Shown: positions 6,856-13,982 of the stretch, one piece after another | Position numbering within the stretch: position 1 is the first letter of the stretch | Layout of the letters: the number at the start of each line of letters is the position of its first letter | Assembly (NCBI GenBank): GCA_012518745.1 | Contig: JAAYRM010000096.1 | Coordinates: 1 to 13,982 of the forward strand | Source: Tissierellia bacterium | GTDB lineage: Bacteria > Bacillota > Clostridia > Tissierellales > Tepidimicrobiaceae | DNA length: 13,982 nucleotides | Reading direction: 5' to 3' | Program-made: the position numbers and the translations under genes | The notes under the pieces: model-generated | Seen by the model: the letters and a program-made list of their open reading frames with translations, nothing else | Told to the model about the DNA's origin: nothing | Databases searched by the model: none

Positions 6856-7680
6856 ATGGATATAATTGAATTAATTAAGGTTATTTTTTTAGGCATCGTT
6901 GAAGGGGTTACCGAATGGTTGCCGATAAGCAGTACCGGGCATATGATATTGGTTGAGGAGTTTATTCAATTGAACACCTCGGAAGCATTCAAGGAGATGT
7001 TCTTCGTAGTAATCCAACTGGGCGCCATTATGGCGGTAGTTCTGCTCTATTTCCATAAACTGAATCCCTTTGCTTCGGATAAGTCCATACGCCAAAAGCG
7101 GGATACCATGAGGATATGGTATAAGGTTATAGTGGGGGTTGTTCCAGCGGCCGTCATAGGCTTGCTATTCGATGATTGGTTGAATGAACATTTCTATAAC
7201 TACTGGACTGTTGCAATTACGCTAATCATCTATGGAATTCTTTTCATAATCATCGAAAATCGCAATAGACATCGAATAGTAAAAGTGGAGAATTTCAAAC
7301 AACTATCATATATTACGGCCTTCGGCATAGGTATCTTTCAGGTTCTGGCATTGATTCCCGGGACTTCCCGCTCAGGTGCAACTATACTTGGAGGGATTAT
7401 ACTCGGTGCCTCGCGATCTATTGCAGCCGAATATTCATTCTTCCTCTCAATTCCAGTAATGTTCGGTGCAAGCGCCCTCAAGCTAGTCAAATTTGGCCTG
7501 CATTTTACTGGGACGGAAATTGTCATCCTATTGACCGGCATGGTTGTGGCCTTTGTGGTCTCTATAATGGCCATAAGATTCCTTCTGGGATACATAAAGA
7601 ATAATGATTTCAAAGCCTTTGGCTATTACCGCATTGGATTGGGAATATTGATACTTGGATATTTTATCCTATTGGGTTAG
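6856..7680 (+). CDS. uppP: Undecaprenyl-diphosphatase (BacA family)
   Basis: Dephosphorylates undecaprenyl pyrophosphate to the monophosphate lipid carrier used in peptidoglycan and wall polymer synthesis; overexpression gives bacitracin resistance. The 274-residue multi-pass membrane protein has both active-site signatures. The N-terminal GIVEGVTEWLPISSTGHM (13-30) carries Glu16, Glu20 and His29. PGTSRSGAT (168-176) carries Arg172. The C-terminus ends in a hydrophobic helix, as usual. Start ATG with a GGGGG-type SD (AGGGGGTTAG). It is a single-gene unit between its own promoter and a bidirectional terminator. Confidence 0.97.
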   Translation: MDIIELIKVIFLGIVEGVTEWLPISSTGHMILVEEFIQLNTSEAFKEMFFVVIQLGAIMAVVLLYFHKLNPFASDKSIRQKRDTMRIWYKVIVGVVPAAVIGLLFDDWLNEHFYNYWTVAITLIIYGILFIIIENRNRHRIVKVENFKQLSYITAFGIGIFQVLALIPGTSRSGATILGGIILGASRSIAAEYSFFLSIPVMFGASALKLVKFGLHFTGTEIVILLTGMVVAFVVSIMAIRFLLGYIKNNDFKAFGYYRIGLGILILGYFILLG

Positions 7681-7705
7681 GATATCAAGAAGACTAGATA
7701 TAAAG

Positions 7706-7750
7706 AGATGAAGGGATTTGTTCCTTTATTGAAGATCCCTTCATCTTCTT
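7706..7750. terminator. Bidirectional terminator between uppP and the coiled-coil gene
   Basis: A 12-bp perfect stem, AGATGAAGGGAT (7706-7717) with ATCCCTTCATCT (7735-7746), and a 17-base loop. T-rich tracts on both sides (TCTTTATTT on the plus strand, CTTTATA on the minus strand) suit both convergent genes. Confidence 0.7.
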
Positions 7751-7753
7751 TAT

Positions 7754-8080
7754 TTATATAATCGATTTCAGCCTAGATATCTCTAGCCAATTCTTAGCAG
7801 TTACCTGTTCTGTCAGGTTCAAATCATGTTTCTGGGCCTTTACTTCATCATATACATGTTGAATTTCTGTTTTTAGTTCATTTCGGGTAGACTCTATCTC
7901 CTTAGCTATAAATTCTTCCATTGTCTTGAACCTGCTGTCCATTGTCTCTTCCATTGTCTTGAACCTGCTGTCCATTGTCTCTTCCATGGATTCAAATCTA
8001 TTATTGGTGTTTTCGCTTAGCTCAGAGATCTGCTTCTGGATATCACCTAATATAGATAGGATCCTTTGTTCATTATCCAA
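7754..8080 (-). CDS. Small hendecad coiled-coil protein of unknown function
   Basis: A 108-residue hydrophilic protein with no signal peptide or membrane segment, predicted to be almost entirely helical coiled coil. The centre has three 11-residue units, NTNNRFESMEE (24-34) and two identical TMDSRFKTMEE (35-45, 46-56), a hendecad pattern. The last two copies are also identical in DNA. The C-terminus (NLTEQVTAKNWLEISRLKSII) resembles the ends of small uncharacterised coiled-coil proteins common in Clostridia and Bacilli. The start is TTG (8078-8080), with AGGAGGG 6 bases upstream; an ATG a few bases further in is out of frame. It lies 61 bases after the hydrolase gene and also has an extended -10 of its own. 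No function is proposed. Confidence 0.75.
   Translation of the reverse strand: MDNEQRILSILGDIQKQISELSENTNNRFESMEETMDSRFKTMEETMDSRFKTMEEFIAKEIESTRNELKTEIQHVYDEVKAQKHDLNLTEQVTAKNWLEISRLKSII
7916..7981 (-). repeat. Perfect 33-base tandem duplication in the coiled-coil gene
   Basis: Two identical 33-base units (7916-7948 and 7949-7981) followed by the first five bases of a third. Each encodes one 11-residue hendecad, so copy-number change keeps the frame. The adjoining N-terminal unit NTNNRFESMEE is a diverged copy. Confidence 0.95.
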
Positions 8081-8122
8081 AAAATCCCTCCTCTATCTCT
8101 ATTTCCGATTATGTCTTATATT

Positions 8123-8131
8123 ATTATACCA
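8123..8131 (-). promoter_or_regulatory. Extended -10 promoter of the coiled-coil gene
   Basis: On the minus strand TGG-TATAAT, a perfect extended -10, lies in the 61-base gap after the hydrolase gene. No convincing -35 is visible, which is common with extended -10 promoters. Confidence 0.5.
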
Positions 8132-8141
8132 TAAATAACCA

Positions 8142-8915
8142 CTATAGGTATGTATCAAACCAATGTATGCATTCCTCCATCATATTAGTGGTTACAAAAT
8201 GGTTTAGATTTGGGTATTCGATCAATTGAACCCTATCCCTATCCTTATATAAAGGCTCTATTTCCTTATAGAATATCCTTTGACTTTCAATAGAGACGGT
8301 GCTATCGCTATCCCCATGCAATAGCAATATAGGTCTATCTTCTAATAGATTCATATTGTTCATTGGATCCAAAGCGGCGACCCTATCCTCCACATCCTTC
8401 AGCCCATTGCCGATCCTGATATCAAAGGCCTCCTTGAAGAATTCATTGGAACGTCCCCATCCGCAGGAGCCATTGAATACAACCAATGCCCCTATATTAG
8501 GATTATGGGTAAATACACCTGCGGCCGTGAATCCTCCCATTGAATTGCCTACAACCCCTATTCTATTGGGATCCGCATCATATCTATCTATAAGCAGTTC
8601 TATTATCCTGCTAGATTCATCTATATTATTGAATATCGTGTCCCAGAAATAACGTTCCATATTTTCGATATTCCCATGGTCGATGGGATTCCTCTCCCCA
8701 TGATGTATAGCATCGGGTATTATTACCTGATAGCCAAAGGTGGATAGTATATAAGCCCTAAGCCTCTGGTTCTCCTTGTTTGAACCCCATCCATGATAGA
8801 AAATAATCGTGGGATATGGATTATCGGTTCTACTAGGCCGGAAACGAATAGCCGGGATCCCCTCTATGTATATTTTTGCTTCGACTGTATTATTGGCGTC
8901 CAAGTAGCCCCTCAT
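8142..8915 (-). CDS. Alpha/beta hydrolase (prolyl oligopeptidase-like esterase)
   Basis: A 257-residue cytosolic serine hydrolase without signal peptide. Strand order and motifs are those of the alpha/beta fold: oxyanion region PTIIFYHGWGSNKE (35-48), nucleophile elbow VVGNSMGGF with Ser125, acid in LLHGDSDSTV with Asp204, and His239 in PNLNHF. The HGWGSNKEN and DAIHHGER segments resemble YitV-type putative esterases of Bacillus. The substrate cannot be told from sequence. Start ATG with AGGAG upstream. It is divergent from degV across a 228-base region with several short palindromes, and is followed on the same strand by the coiled-coil gene. Confidence 0.9.
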   Translation of the reverse strand: MRGYLDANNTVEAKIYIEGIPAIRFRPSRTDNPYPTIIFYHGWGSNKENQRLRAYILSTFGYQVIIPDAIHHGERNPIDHGNIENMERYFWDTIFNNIDESSRIIELLIDRYDADPNRIGVVGNSMGGFTAAGVFTHNPNIGALVVFNGSCGWGRSNEFFKEAFDIRIGNGLKDVEDRVAALDPMNNMNLLEDRPILLLHGDSDSTVSIESQRIFYKEIEPLYKDRDRVQLIEYPNLNHFVTTNMMEECIHWFDTYL

Positions 8916-8941
8916 ATAACCACTCCTATTCCTAACTTTCT

Positions 8942-8957
8942 ATATCTATAAAGATAT
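8942..8957. promoter_or_regulatory. 16-base inverted repeat upstream of the hydrolase gene
   Basis: ATATCT-(ATAA)-AGATAT, perfect 6+6, 26 bases before the hydrolase start, where its promoter would be expected. Possible operator; AT-rich composition makes chance occurrence plausible. Confidence 0.25.
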
Positions 8958-9022
8958 CATGAAACTATTTATTAATAAAGGAAAAGCTATCTAGGTAGCC
9001 CATGTTATTATATCCCATTGGC

Positions 9023-9051
9023 TTGCTATAATTGTTCAATTATTCTATAAT
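9023..9051 (+). promoter_or_regulatory. Promoter of degV
   Basis: TTGCTA (9023-9028), exactly 17 bases, and a perfect TATAAT (9046-9051). A second, extended -10 (TGC-TATAAT, 9024-9032) overlaps the -35. The leader to the degV start would be about 85 bases. Confidence 0.6.
9028..9043. promoter_or_regulatory. Perfect inverted repeat inside the degV promoter spacer
   Basis: ATAATTG-TT-CAATTAT, perfect 7+7 dyad lying between the -35 and -10 boxes of the degV promoter and overlapping the alternative -10. The position fits a repressor operator; the regulator is not identifiable. Confidence 0.4.
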
Positions 9052-9063
9052 AGGATAAACAAA

Positions 9064-9075
9064 ATGGAATTCCAT
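9064..9075. promoter_or_regulatory. 12-base palindrome downstream of the degV -10
   Basis: ATGGAATTCCAT, a perfect palindrome 12 bases after the TATAAT, so near the predicted transcription start. It may be a second operator site. Confidence 0.25.
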
Positions 9076-9143
9076 GCAATCCACATCGAGTAGATGGTTT
9101 AGAAGGATAAAGGGGTTATAAAAAATATATTGGAGGTCGGGGT

Positions 9144-10001
9144 ATGAATGCTCAGAAAATTGCTATTCTCACGGATTCAGGTTGTGACGTACCATCTCAT
9201 TTAATTGAGAAATATGGCATATATGTCCTTCCCCTAAGAATAGTCTATAAGGATGGGGAATATCTGGACAGGGTGGATATTACAGCCGAGGAGGTATATG
9301 ATAATTTGGATAGGGAGATTCCTTCCACCTCATTGCCCAGCGGTGGGGATATCCATAATATGCTGGATAGGATTAAATCGGACGGATATGAAAAGGTGTT
9401 GGCTGTCTGTATATCCAGTGGCTTAAGCGGTACCTATAATAATATAAGGCTGATGGCCAATGATTATGACGGGCTGGAGGTCTTCGTACTCGATACCAAG
9501 AATATCGCGATAGCCAGTGGATTTAGCGCGATACAGGCCGCGGAATATATAGAGGATGGTATGGATTGGGATACCCTTATCAAGACCGTCAGCCGGGATA
9601 TTGATAAATCCAAGGTGTTTTTTTATGTGGATACGCTAGAATACCTGAAAAAGGGTGGCAGGATCGGATTGGTGGCCTCCATGCTGGGTTCTGCATTAAA
9701 TCTGAAACCCATCATCTCCTGCAATGAAGATGGAATCTATTATACGGTATCCAAGATGCTAGGCAAAAGACGGGCATTGAATAGGGCAATCGATTTGGCA
9801 CGCAGATTCGCTACTACAGGTCGAAACTATAATATTGCAGTCGTCCATGGCCGCGCCGAAAGTGAAGCCAATAGGATCAAGGATATAATCCTACCCCTAT
9901 TGCCCGATTATAATATATTGGTGGATGGCCAAATAAGTCCTGCTCTAGGCGTTCATACGGGCCCAGGGGCAATAGGTATTGCAATCCAATTAATTCCATA
10001 A
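9144..10001 (+). CDS. DegV family protein (fatty acid-binding, FakB-like)
   Basis: DegV proteins bind a fatty acid and, as FakB, present it to the kinase FakA, which makes acyl phosphate for phospholipid synthesis. The 285-residue product is full length and carries the family landmarks: AILTDSGCDVP (7-17), STSLPSGGD (61-69), VCISSGLSGTYNN (88-100), VLDTKNIA (115-122) and YLKKGGRIG (167-175). These include the fatty-acid carboxylate-binding Ser/Thr positions. No signal peptide. Start ATG with TTGGAGG 10 bases upstream. It has its own promoter with a dyad in the spacer. ald follows 110 bases downstream without an obvious terminator between. Which fatty acid it binds cannot be read from sequence. 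Confidence 0.95.
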   Translation: MNAQKIAILTDSGCDVPSHLIEKYGIYVLPLRIVYKDGEYLDRVDITAEEVYDNLDREIPSTSLPSGGDIHNMLDRIKSDGYEKVLAVCISSGLSGTYNNIRLMANDYDGLEVFVLDTKNIAIASGFSAIQAAEYIEDGMDWDTLIKTVSRDIDKSKVFFYVDTLEYLKKGGRIGLVASMLGSALNLKPIISCNEDGIYYTVSKMLGKRRALNRAIDLARRFATTGRNYNIAVVHGRAESEANRIKDIILPLLPDYNILVDGQISPALGVHTGPGAIGIAIQLIP

Positions 10002-10111
10002 TTCAATTGAGGGTTTTTGCCTAATTTTTGTATAAGCTGTGCACATCGCTGCAATCTATGTTATTATATATATGGGAATAAGCTATTAATAATATAAAGG
10101 AGGAGAGTTGT

Positions 10112-11230
10112 ATGATTATTGGAGTGCCAAAGGAAATAAAGGAACAGGAGGATCGTGTAGCGCTAACGCCTGCTGGAGTGGATGGTTTCGTTAGAGCTGG
10201 CCACAAGGTTCTAGTAGAGGCAGGTGCTGGGGCGGGATCGTTCATCACTGACGAGGAGTACGCAGCCCTAGGAGCAGAAATAGTACAAGATGCCTCTGAG
10301 GTATGGAACAAGGCTGATATGATCATGAAGGTTAAGGAGCCTTTAGAGTCAGAGTATCAGTATTTCAGAAAGGATCTCATCATATTTACTTACCTACATC
10401 TAGCAGCAGAGCCAGAGTTGACTAAGGCTTTAATGGATACGGGAGCCGTTGCAATAGCATACGAAACCGTAGAGAATCCAGACAGATCCTTACCACTTCT
10501 TGCACCTATGAGTGAAGTTGCAGGACGTATGGCTGTACAAGCCGGTTCAATTTACTTAGAGAAAATCCGTGGTGGAAAAGGCAAATTAGTAGATGGGGTA
10601 CCAGGAGTAGCTCCTGCCCATATAGTAGTCGTAGGTGCCGGTAACGTTGGTACCGGAGCCATAAGAAGAGCTGTTGGCCTAGGTGCTAGGGTTACTGTGC
10701 TAGACATAGATATTAAGAGACTTACTTATCTGAACGAAGTATTCATGGGTAAACTAGAGACCGTCTATTCCAATAATTTCAATGTTACAAATGCTGTCAA
10801 GACTGCCGATCTAGTGGTAGGCGCAGTTTTAATTCCAGGACGAAAAGCACCTACAGTGGTTACAGAAGAGATGATCAAACTAATGGAACCAGGCAGCGTT
10901 GTAGTTGACGTAGCAATTGACCAAGGTGGATGTATAGAGACATCCGAAATAACAACTCACGCCGATCCAGTATATACTAAGCATGATGTAGTCCATTATG
11001 CGGTAACCAATATTCCAGGGGCCGTTCCACAGACATCGACTATGGCATTGACCAATGTTACATTGGCATATGCACTTAGGATAGCAAACAAGGGATGGAA
11101 ACAAGCCCTTATAGATGAAGAACCTCTAAGAAAGGGTGCCAACGTATTAGAAGGCAAGGTTGTATATCAAGGGGTAGCTGAAGCATTAGGCCTACCATAT
11201 ACACCTGTAGAAGAAGCCCTAGGCATGTAG
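10112..11230 (+). CDS. ald: Alanine dehydrogenase
   Basis: Interconverts L-alanine and pyruvate plus ammonia with NAD(H). The 372-residue protein is full length, with MIIGVPKEIKEQEDRVALTP at the N-terminus and the known active-site residues in place: Arg15, Lys75 (MKVKEP), His96 (YLHLAAEP) and Asp270 (VAIDQGG). The dinucleotide fold has VVVGAGNVGTGA (172-183) ending at Asp198. Start ATG with AAGGAGGAG upstream. The arginine codons are 7 AGA, 3 CGT, 2 AGG and 1 CGA, unlike the AGG-rich opine dehydrogenase gene, and the gene resembles groEL in using CGT, which suggests high expression. A weak TATTAT (10062-10067) may be its -10. It is convergent with groEL across a strong terminator. Confidence 0.98.
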   Translation: MIIGVPKEIKEQEDRVALTPAGVDGFVRAGHKVLVEAGAGAGSFITDEEYAALGAEIVQDASEVWNKADMIMKVKEPLESEYQYFRKDLIIFTYLHLAAEPELTKALMDTGAVAIAYETVENPDRSLPLLAPMSEVAGRMAVQAGSIYLEKIRGGKGKLVDGVPGVAPAHIVVVGAGNVGTGAIRRAVGLGARVTVLDIDIKRLTYLNEVFMGKLETVYSNNFNVTNAVKTADLVVGAVLIPGRKAPTVVTEEMIKLMEPGSVVVDVAIDQGGCIETSEITTHADPVYTKHDVVHYAVTNIPGAVPQTSTMALTNVTLAYALRIANKGWKQALIDEEPLRKGANVLEGKVVYQGVAEALGLPYTPVEEALGM

Positions 11231-11241
11231 ATACGGACATA

Positions 11242-11277
11242 AAAAATTCCCTCGAAAATAATTTCGAGGGAATTTTT
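11242..11277. terminator. Strong bidirectional terminator between ald and groEL
   Basis: A perfect 16-bp stem (11242-11257 with 11262-11277), four-base ATAA loop, GC-rich core TTCCCTCGAAA, and A/T tracts at both ends. It gives a U run in either direction and serves both convergent genes. Confidence 0.92.
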
Positions 11278-11288
11278 CTATTTCTAGA

Positions 11289-12932
11289 TTACATCATCGG
11301 CATTCCGCCGCCCATTCCACCGCCCATTCCGCCCATAGCTGCCATCGGATCCTCATCATCCTTAACATCTACTACAGCGGATTCAGTTGTCAATACCATG
11401 GATGCAACGGATGCAGCATTCTGTAGAGCTGAACGAGTTACCTTGGTTGGATCGGCTATTCCAGCCTCTATCATATCCACATATTCTTCGTTCAACGCGT
11501 CGAATCCTACTCCATCTTCCTTTTCCTTAACCTTTTCAACTATTATTGAACCCTCTAAGCCAGCATTTATTGCAATCTGTCTTACCGGTTCTTCTAACGC
11601 CCTAAGGATGATATTTACTCCAGTCCTCTCATCCCCTGCAGTCTCATCTAATAGCTTGGTTACAGCTGGTATGCAGTTTACCAATACCGTTCCACCACCG
11701 GATACCATACCCTCTTCAACTGCTGCTCTTGTAGCTGCTAGAGCGTCCTCTATTCGTAGCTTTCTTTCCTTCAATTCGGTTTCGGTTGCAGCACCTACCT
11801 GTATTACTGCGACTCCACCGGATAGTTTTGCAAGTCTTTCCTGTAGCTTCTCTTCATCGAATTCTGATTCTGTTTCCTCTATTTGCATCCTTATCTGCCC
11901 TATTCTATCCTCTATATCGGATGCATTTCCTTCTCCATCTACTATTACCGTATTTTCCTTATCAACATTTACCTTCTTGGCCCTACCCATCATATCGATA
12001 GTAGCTTCCTTCAGGTCGAGTCCTAGTTCTTCGGATATCACCTGTCCACCGGTTAAGATGGCTATATCCTGTAGCATTTCCTTTCTCCTATCGCCAAATC
12101 CTGGTGCCTTAACTGCAACGCAATTGAACGTTCCCTTCAGCTTATTGACCACTAGAGTTGCCAATGCTTCCCCTTCTATATCTTCGGCAATCAACAATAG
12201 GGGTTTACCCTGCTGTACGATCTGCTCTAATACTGGAAGGATTTCTTGGATATTGGTGATCTTCTTATCGGTAATCAGGATATATGGTTCGTCTAACTCA
12301 GCTACCATCTTATCCGTATCGGTTACCATATAAGGAGATACATATCCCCTATCGAATTGCATACCCTCTACAACCTCTAGGGTAGTACCCATGGATCTGG
12401 ATTCCTCAACCGTAATAACTCCATCATTACCTACCTTATCCATGGCTTCTGCAATTAGCCCGCCTATCTCCTCATCACCTGCAGAGATGGAGGCTACCTG
12501 AGCAACTGATTCCTTCGACTCTACATTCTTGGAGAATCTTCTGATCTCCTCTACCGCAGCATCGACTGCTTTATTAAGTCCCTTCTGTAGTATTATTGGA
12601 TTTGCACCCGCTGCAACATTCTTTAGGCCCTCCCTAATAATTGCCTGAGCAAGCAATGTGGCCGTTGTAGTACCGTCTCCAGCTATATCCTGAGTCTTGG
12701 TTGCAACTTCCTTGACAAGTTGTGCCCCCATGTTCTCATATGCATCTTCCAATTCTATTTCGCGGGCAATGGTCACCCCATCGTTGGTTATCAATGGCGA
12801 ACCAAAACTTTTATCCAATACAACATTTCTACCCTTTGGCCCTAGGGTTACCTTTACCGTATCGGCCAGCTTATTTATTCCTTTTTCCATCGAACGACGG
12901 GCATCTTCACTAAATCTTATCTCTTTAGCCAT
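11289..12932 (-). CDS. groEL: 60 kDa chaperonin GroEL
   Basis: ATP-dependent folding chamber that works with GroES. The product from ATG at 12930-12932 is 547 residues, beginning MAKEIRFSEDARR. It has TLGPKGRN (29-36), the ATP-binding QDIAGDGTTT (81-90) and the usual C-terminal Gly-Gly-Met tail (MGGMGGGMGGGMPMM). A GTG three codons earlier (12939-12941) is rejected as start because the SD GAGGAG (12941-12946) would abut it, whereas it lies 8 bases before the ATG. It follows groES by 63 bases with no terminator, so it is in the CIRCE-controlled groESL operon. Confidence 0.99.
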   Translation of the reverse strand: MAKEIRFSEDARRSMEKGINKLADTVKVTLGPKGRNVVLDKSFGSPLITNDGVTIAREIELEDAYENMGAQLVKEVATKTQDIAGDGTTTATLLAQAIIREGLKNVAAGANPIILQKGLNKAVDAAVEEIRRFSKNVESKESVAQVASISAGDEEIGGLIAEAMDKVGNDGVITVEESRSMGTTLEVVEGMQFDRGYVSPYMVTDTDKMVAELDEPYILITDKKITNIQEILPVLEQIVQQGKPLLLIAEDIEGEALATLVVNKLKGTFNCVAVKAPGFGDRRKEMLQDIAILTGGQVISEELGLDLKEATIDMMGRAKKVNVDKENTVIVDGEGNASDIEDRIGQIRMQIEETESEFDEEKLQERLAKLSGGVAVIQVGAATETELKERKLRIEDALAATRAAVEEGMVSGGGTVLVNCIPAVTKLLDETAGDERTGVNIILRALEEPVRQIAINAGLEGSIIVEKVKEKEDGVGFDALNEEYVDMIEAGIADPTKVTRSALQNAASVASMVLTTESAVVDVKDDEDPMAAMGGMGGGMGGGMPMM

Positions 12933-12940
12933 TATATTCA

Positions 12941-12946
12941 CTCCTC
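12941..12946 (-). promoter_or_regulatory. groEL ribosome binding site that decides the start
   Basis: GAGGAG on the minus strand, 8 bases before the ATG at 12932. It overlaps the alternative upstream GTG and so excludes it as the start. Confidence 0.85.
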
Positions 12947-12995
12947 TGTAAATTTAATATTTCAATCAGCCATCCATATCGTCTATGTCCACGTA

Positions 12996-13277
12996 TTATT
13001 CTACAACTGCCAATATATCGTTTAGCTTAAGTATGGTATATTCCTCGTCCTCTATCTTGACCTCTGTTCCCGCATATTGCGAAAAGATAACCTTATCGCT
13101 TACCTTGATTTGATCCTTCTTCTTGTCATCCTTGGTGATATCATCACCTATGGCTACTACTTCAGCCATCTGAGGTTGTTCCTTAGCACTGCTCGGAAGA
13201 ACTATTCCAGATTTTGTTCTCTCTTCAGCTTCAAGCTTTTTAATAACAACTCTGTCTCCTAACGGTTTTAGGTTCAT
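12996..13277 (-). CDS. groES: 10 kDa co-chaperonin GroES
   Basis: Lid of the GroEL chamber. The 93-residue product has MNLKPLGDRVVIK at the start, the mobile loop with SGIVLP (23-28) that contacts GroEL, and the closing segment EEYTILKLNDILAVVE. Length is normal. Start ATG with AAGGAGGAAA at ideal spacing. It is first in the groES-groEL operon, and the CIRCE element lies 40 bases upstream of its start in the leader/promoter. Confidence 0.99.
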   Translation of the reverse strand: MNLKPLGDRVVIKKLEAEERTKSGIVLPSSAKEQPQMAEVVAIGDDITKDDKKKDQIKVSDKVIFSQYAGTEVKIEDEEYTILKLNDILAVVE

Positions 13278-13316
13278 ACTATTTCCTCCTTATGTTTTAT
13301 ATTATTTTTCATTTTA

Positions 13317-13343
13317 TTAGCACTCGCCGTTGCTGAGTGCTAA
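13317..13343. promoter_or_regulatory. CIRCE operator (HrcA binding site)
   Basis: TTAGCACTC-N9-GAGTGCTAA, a perfect 9+9 inverted repeat identical to the consensus, upstream of groES. It is the target of the heat-shock repressor HrcA, whose gene is not in the window. Confidence 0.98.
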
Positions 13344-13347
13344 TATA
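13342..13347 (-). promoter_or_regulatory. Likely -10 of the groESL promoter
   Basis: TATATT on the minus strand, overlapping the outer edge of the CIRCE element by two bases, so HrcA binding would cover the transcription start. The matching -35 is poor (TTTATT/TATTAA about 16-17 bases upstream). Confidence 0.45.
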
Positions 13348-13508
13348 CAACTATAATGTTACTTAATAAAAAAAATAGAATCAAGTCTCATATTTATCCA
13401 AATTTGTTCATATATTGCATGCTATAGATATCTTTGAGGTCTATCTCCTCTTTTCACTTAATATCTCATTATATAAGGCTTATTCAACATTATTCCCTAA
13501 CTTTTACC

Positions 13509-13982
13509 TTATATTCCTAGAAATGACCTAAAAACAAAATATATTAGGGGGATAAAGATACCTGGAATCATACTCCCCGTCTTTATCTTCCTAATCCCCA
13601 GGATATCTATTCCGATGCCCATTATCAATATCCCGCCAACTGCCGACATCTCCAATATGACTCCGGGTACCAATACATCCTTCAATAGCGTTGCCGAAAA
13701 CATGATGGCCCCCTCGTATATAAGTACGGGTATCGCTGCAAAGATTACCCCATGCCCCATCGTCGAGGCGAATATTATGGATGTAATCCCATCCAAGGTA
13801 GATTTAGCGAATAGGGTATTGTGATTGCCCAATAGCCCACTTTCCAACGCTCCTACTATGGCCATGGCGCCAGAGCAATAGATCAAAGAGGCAGTTACAA
13901 AGCCCTTAGAGAAATCTGAATTCCCCCGCCCAAACCTACTTTCCAATTCTTTACCAATCTGATCTAGCTTTACCTCTATGCC
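13509..13982 (-). CDS. DUF554 family membrane protein (5' end outside window)
   Basis: The frame is open to the right edge of the window, so only the last 157 codons are present; the family is about 225-230 residues. The leading residues GIEVKLDQIGKELESRFG fit the cytosolic loop of DUF554, so the TTG at 13944-13946 is an internal codon and not a start. The rest has family features: GFVTASLIYCSGAMAIVGALESG, the conserved AKSTLDGITSIIFASTMG, AIPVLIYEG, and MGIGIDILGIRKIK before a last membrane helix. It is a multi-pass protein of unknown function, likely transport-related. No clear terminator is seen between it and groES; the 231-base gap holds the groESL control region. Confidence 0.92.
   Translation of the reverse strand, partial: GIEVKLDQIGKELESRFGRGNSDFSKGFVTASLIYCSGAMAIVGALESGLLGNHNTLFAKSTLDGITSIIFASTMGHGVIFAAIPVLIYEGAIMFSATLLKDVLVPGVILEMSAVGGILIMGIGIDILGIRKIKTGSMIPGIFIPLIYFVFRSFLGI

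Noticed and set aside
7916..7981. CRISPR-like repeat
   Set aside because: The two copies are directly adjacent with no spacer and encode an in-frame protein repeat.
11398..12333. Long plus-strand open frame opposite groEL
   Set aside because: It is a mirror of the groEL codon pattern, low-complexity Ser/Pro-rich, without a recognisable domain or ribosome binding site; the same holds for the long plus-strand frame opposite guaB (311-970).
12930..12941. Upstream GTG start for groEL
   Set aside because: The SD GAGGAG directly abuts the GTG; the ATG at 12932 has an 8-base spacing and gives the conserved MAKEI N-terminus.
13509..13946. DUF554 gene starting at the TTG at 13946
   Set aside because: The frame remains open to the window edge and the upstream residues match the family, so the TTG is an internal Leu codon.

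Overview
The window looks like a chromosomal segment of a low-GC Gram-positive bacterium, most likely a member of the Clostridia. Evidence for this: strong AGGAGG-type ribosome binding sites, TATAAT/extended -10 promoters, GTG and TTG starts beside ATG, a perfect CIRCE operator in front of groESL, and a gene set typical of Firmicutes (UppP, DegV, AzlCD, DUF554, NAD alanine dehydrogenase). Arginine codons are mostly AGG/AGA in ordinary genes. No rRNA, tRNA, CRISPR array, transposase or phage gene was seen. Gene density is high, and no gene-free stretch reaches 300 bases.

Layout. 1-1530: guaB (IMP dehydrogenase, minus strand) with its own extended -10 promoter. 1656-4855: a two-gene minus-strand unit, transcribed as a 616-residue cobalamin-binding mutase-like protein followed 32 bases later by an octopine/nopaline-type (opine) dehydrogenase. 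This unit has its own promoter and is the least ordinary part of the window. 5006-6671: a minus-strand unit azlC-azlD (branched-chain amino acid export) followed by an AlkA-like HhH-GPD DNA glycosylase, ended by a hairpin directly after the glycosylase stop. 6856-7680: uppP on the plus strand, divergent from azlC. 7754-8915: a minus-strand alpha/beta hydrolase and a small hendecad coiled-coil protein containing a perfect 33-base tandem duplication. 9144-11230: degV and ald on the plus strand. 11289-13277: groES-groEL on the minus strand, convergent with ald across a strong shared terminator. 13509-13982: the 3' part of a DUF554 membrane protein gene that runs off the right edge.

How the genes fit together. 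Most are independent housekeeping or envelope genes: purine synthesis, chaperonin, lipid carrier recycling, a fatty-acid binding protein for phospholipid synthesis. Amino acid metabolism is a second theme, with alanine dehydrogenase, a branched-chain amino acid exporter, and the B12-mutase/opine dehydrogenase pair, which would suit an amino-acid-fermenting anaerobe. The pair has no recognisable transporter, racemase or nicotianamine-synthase-like partner in the window. A metallophore role, as for staphylopine dehydrogenase, is therefore not supported here, and its substrate is unknown. This pair is the best candidate for an undescribed system.
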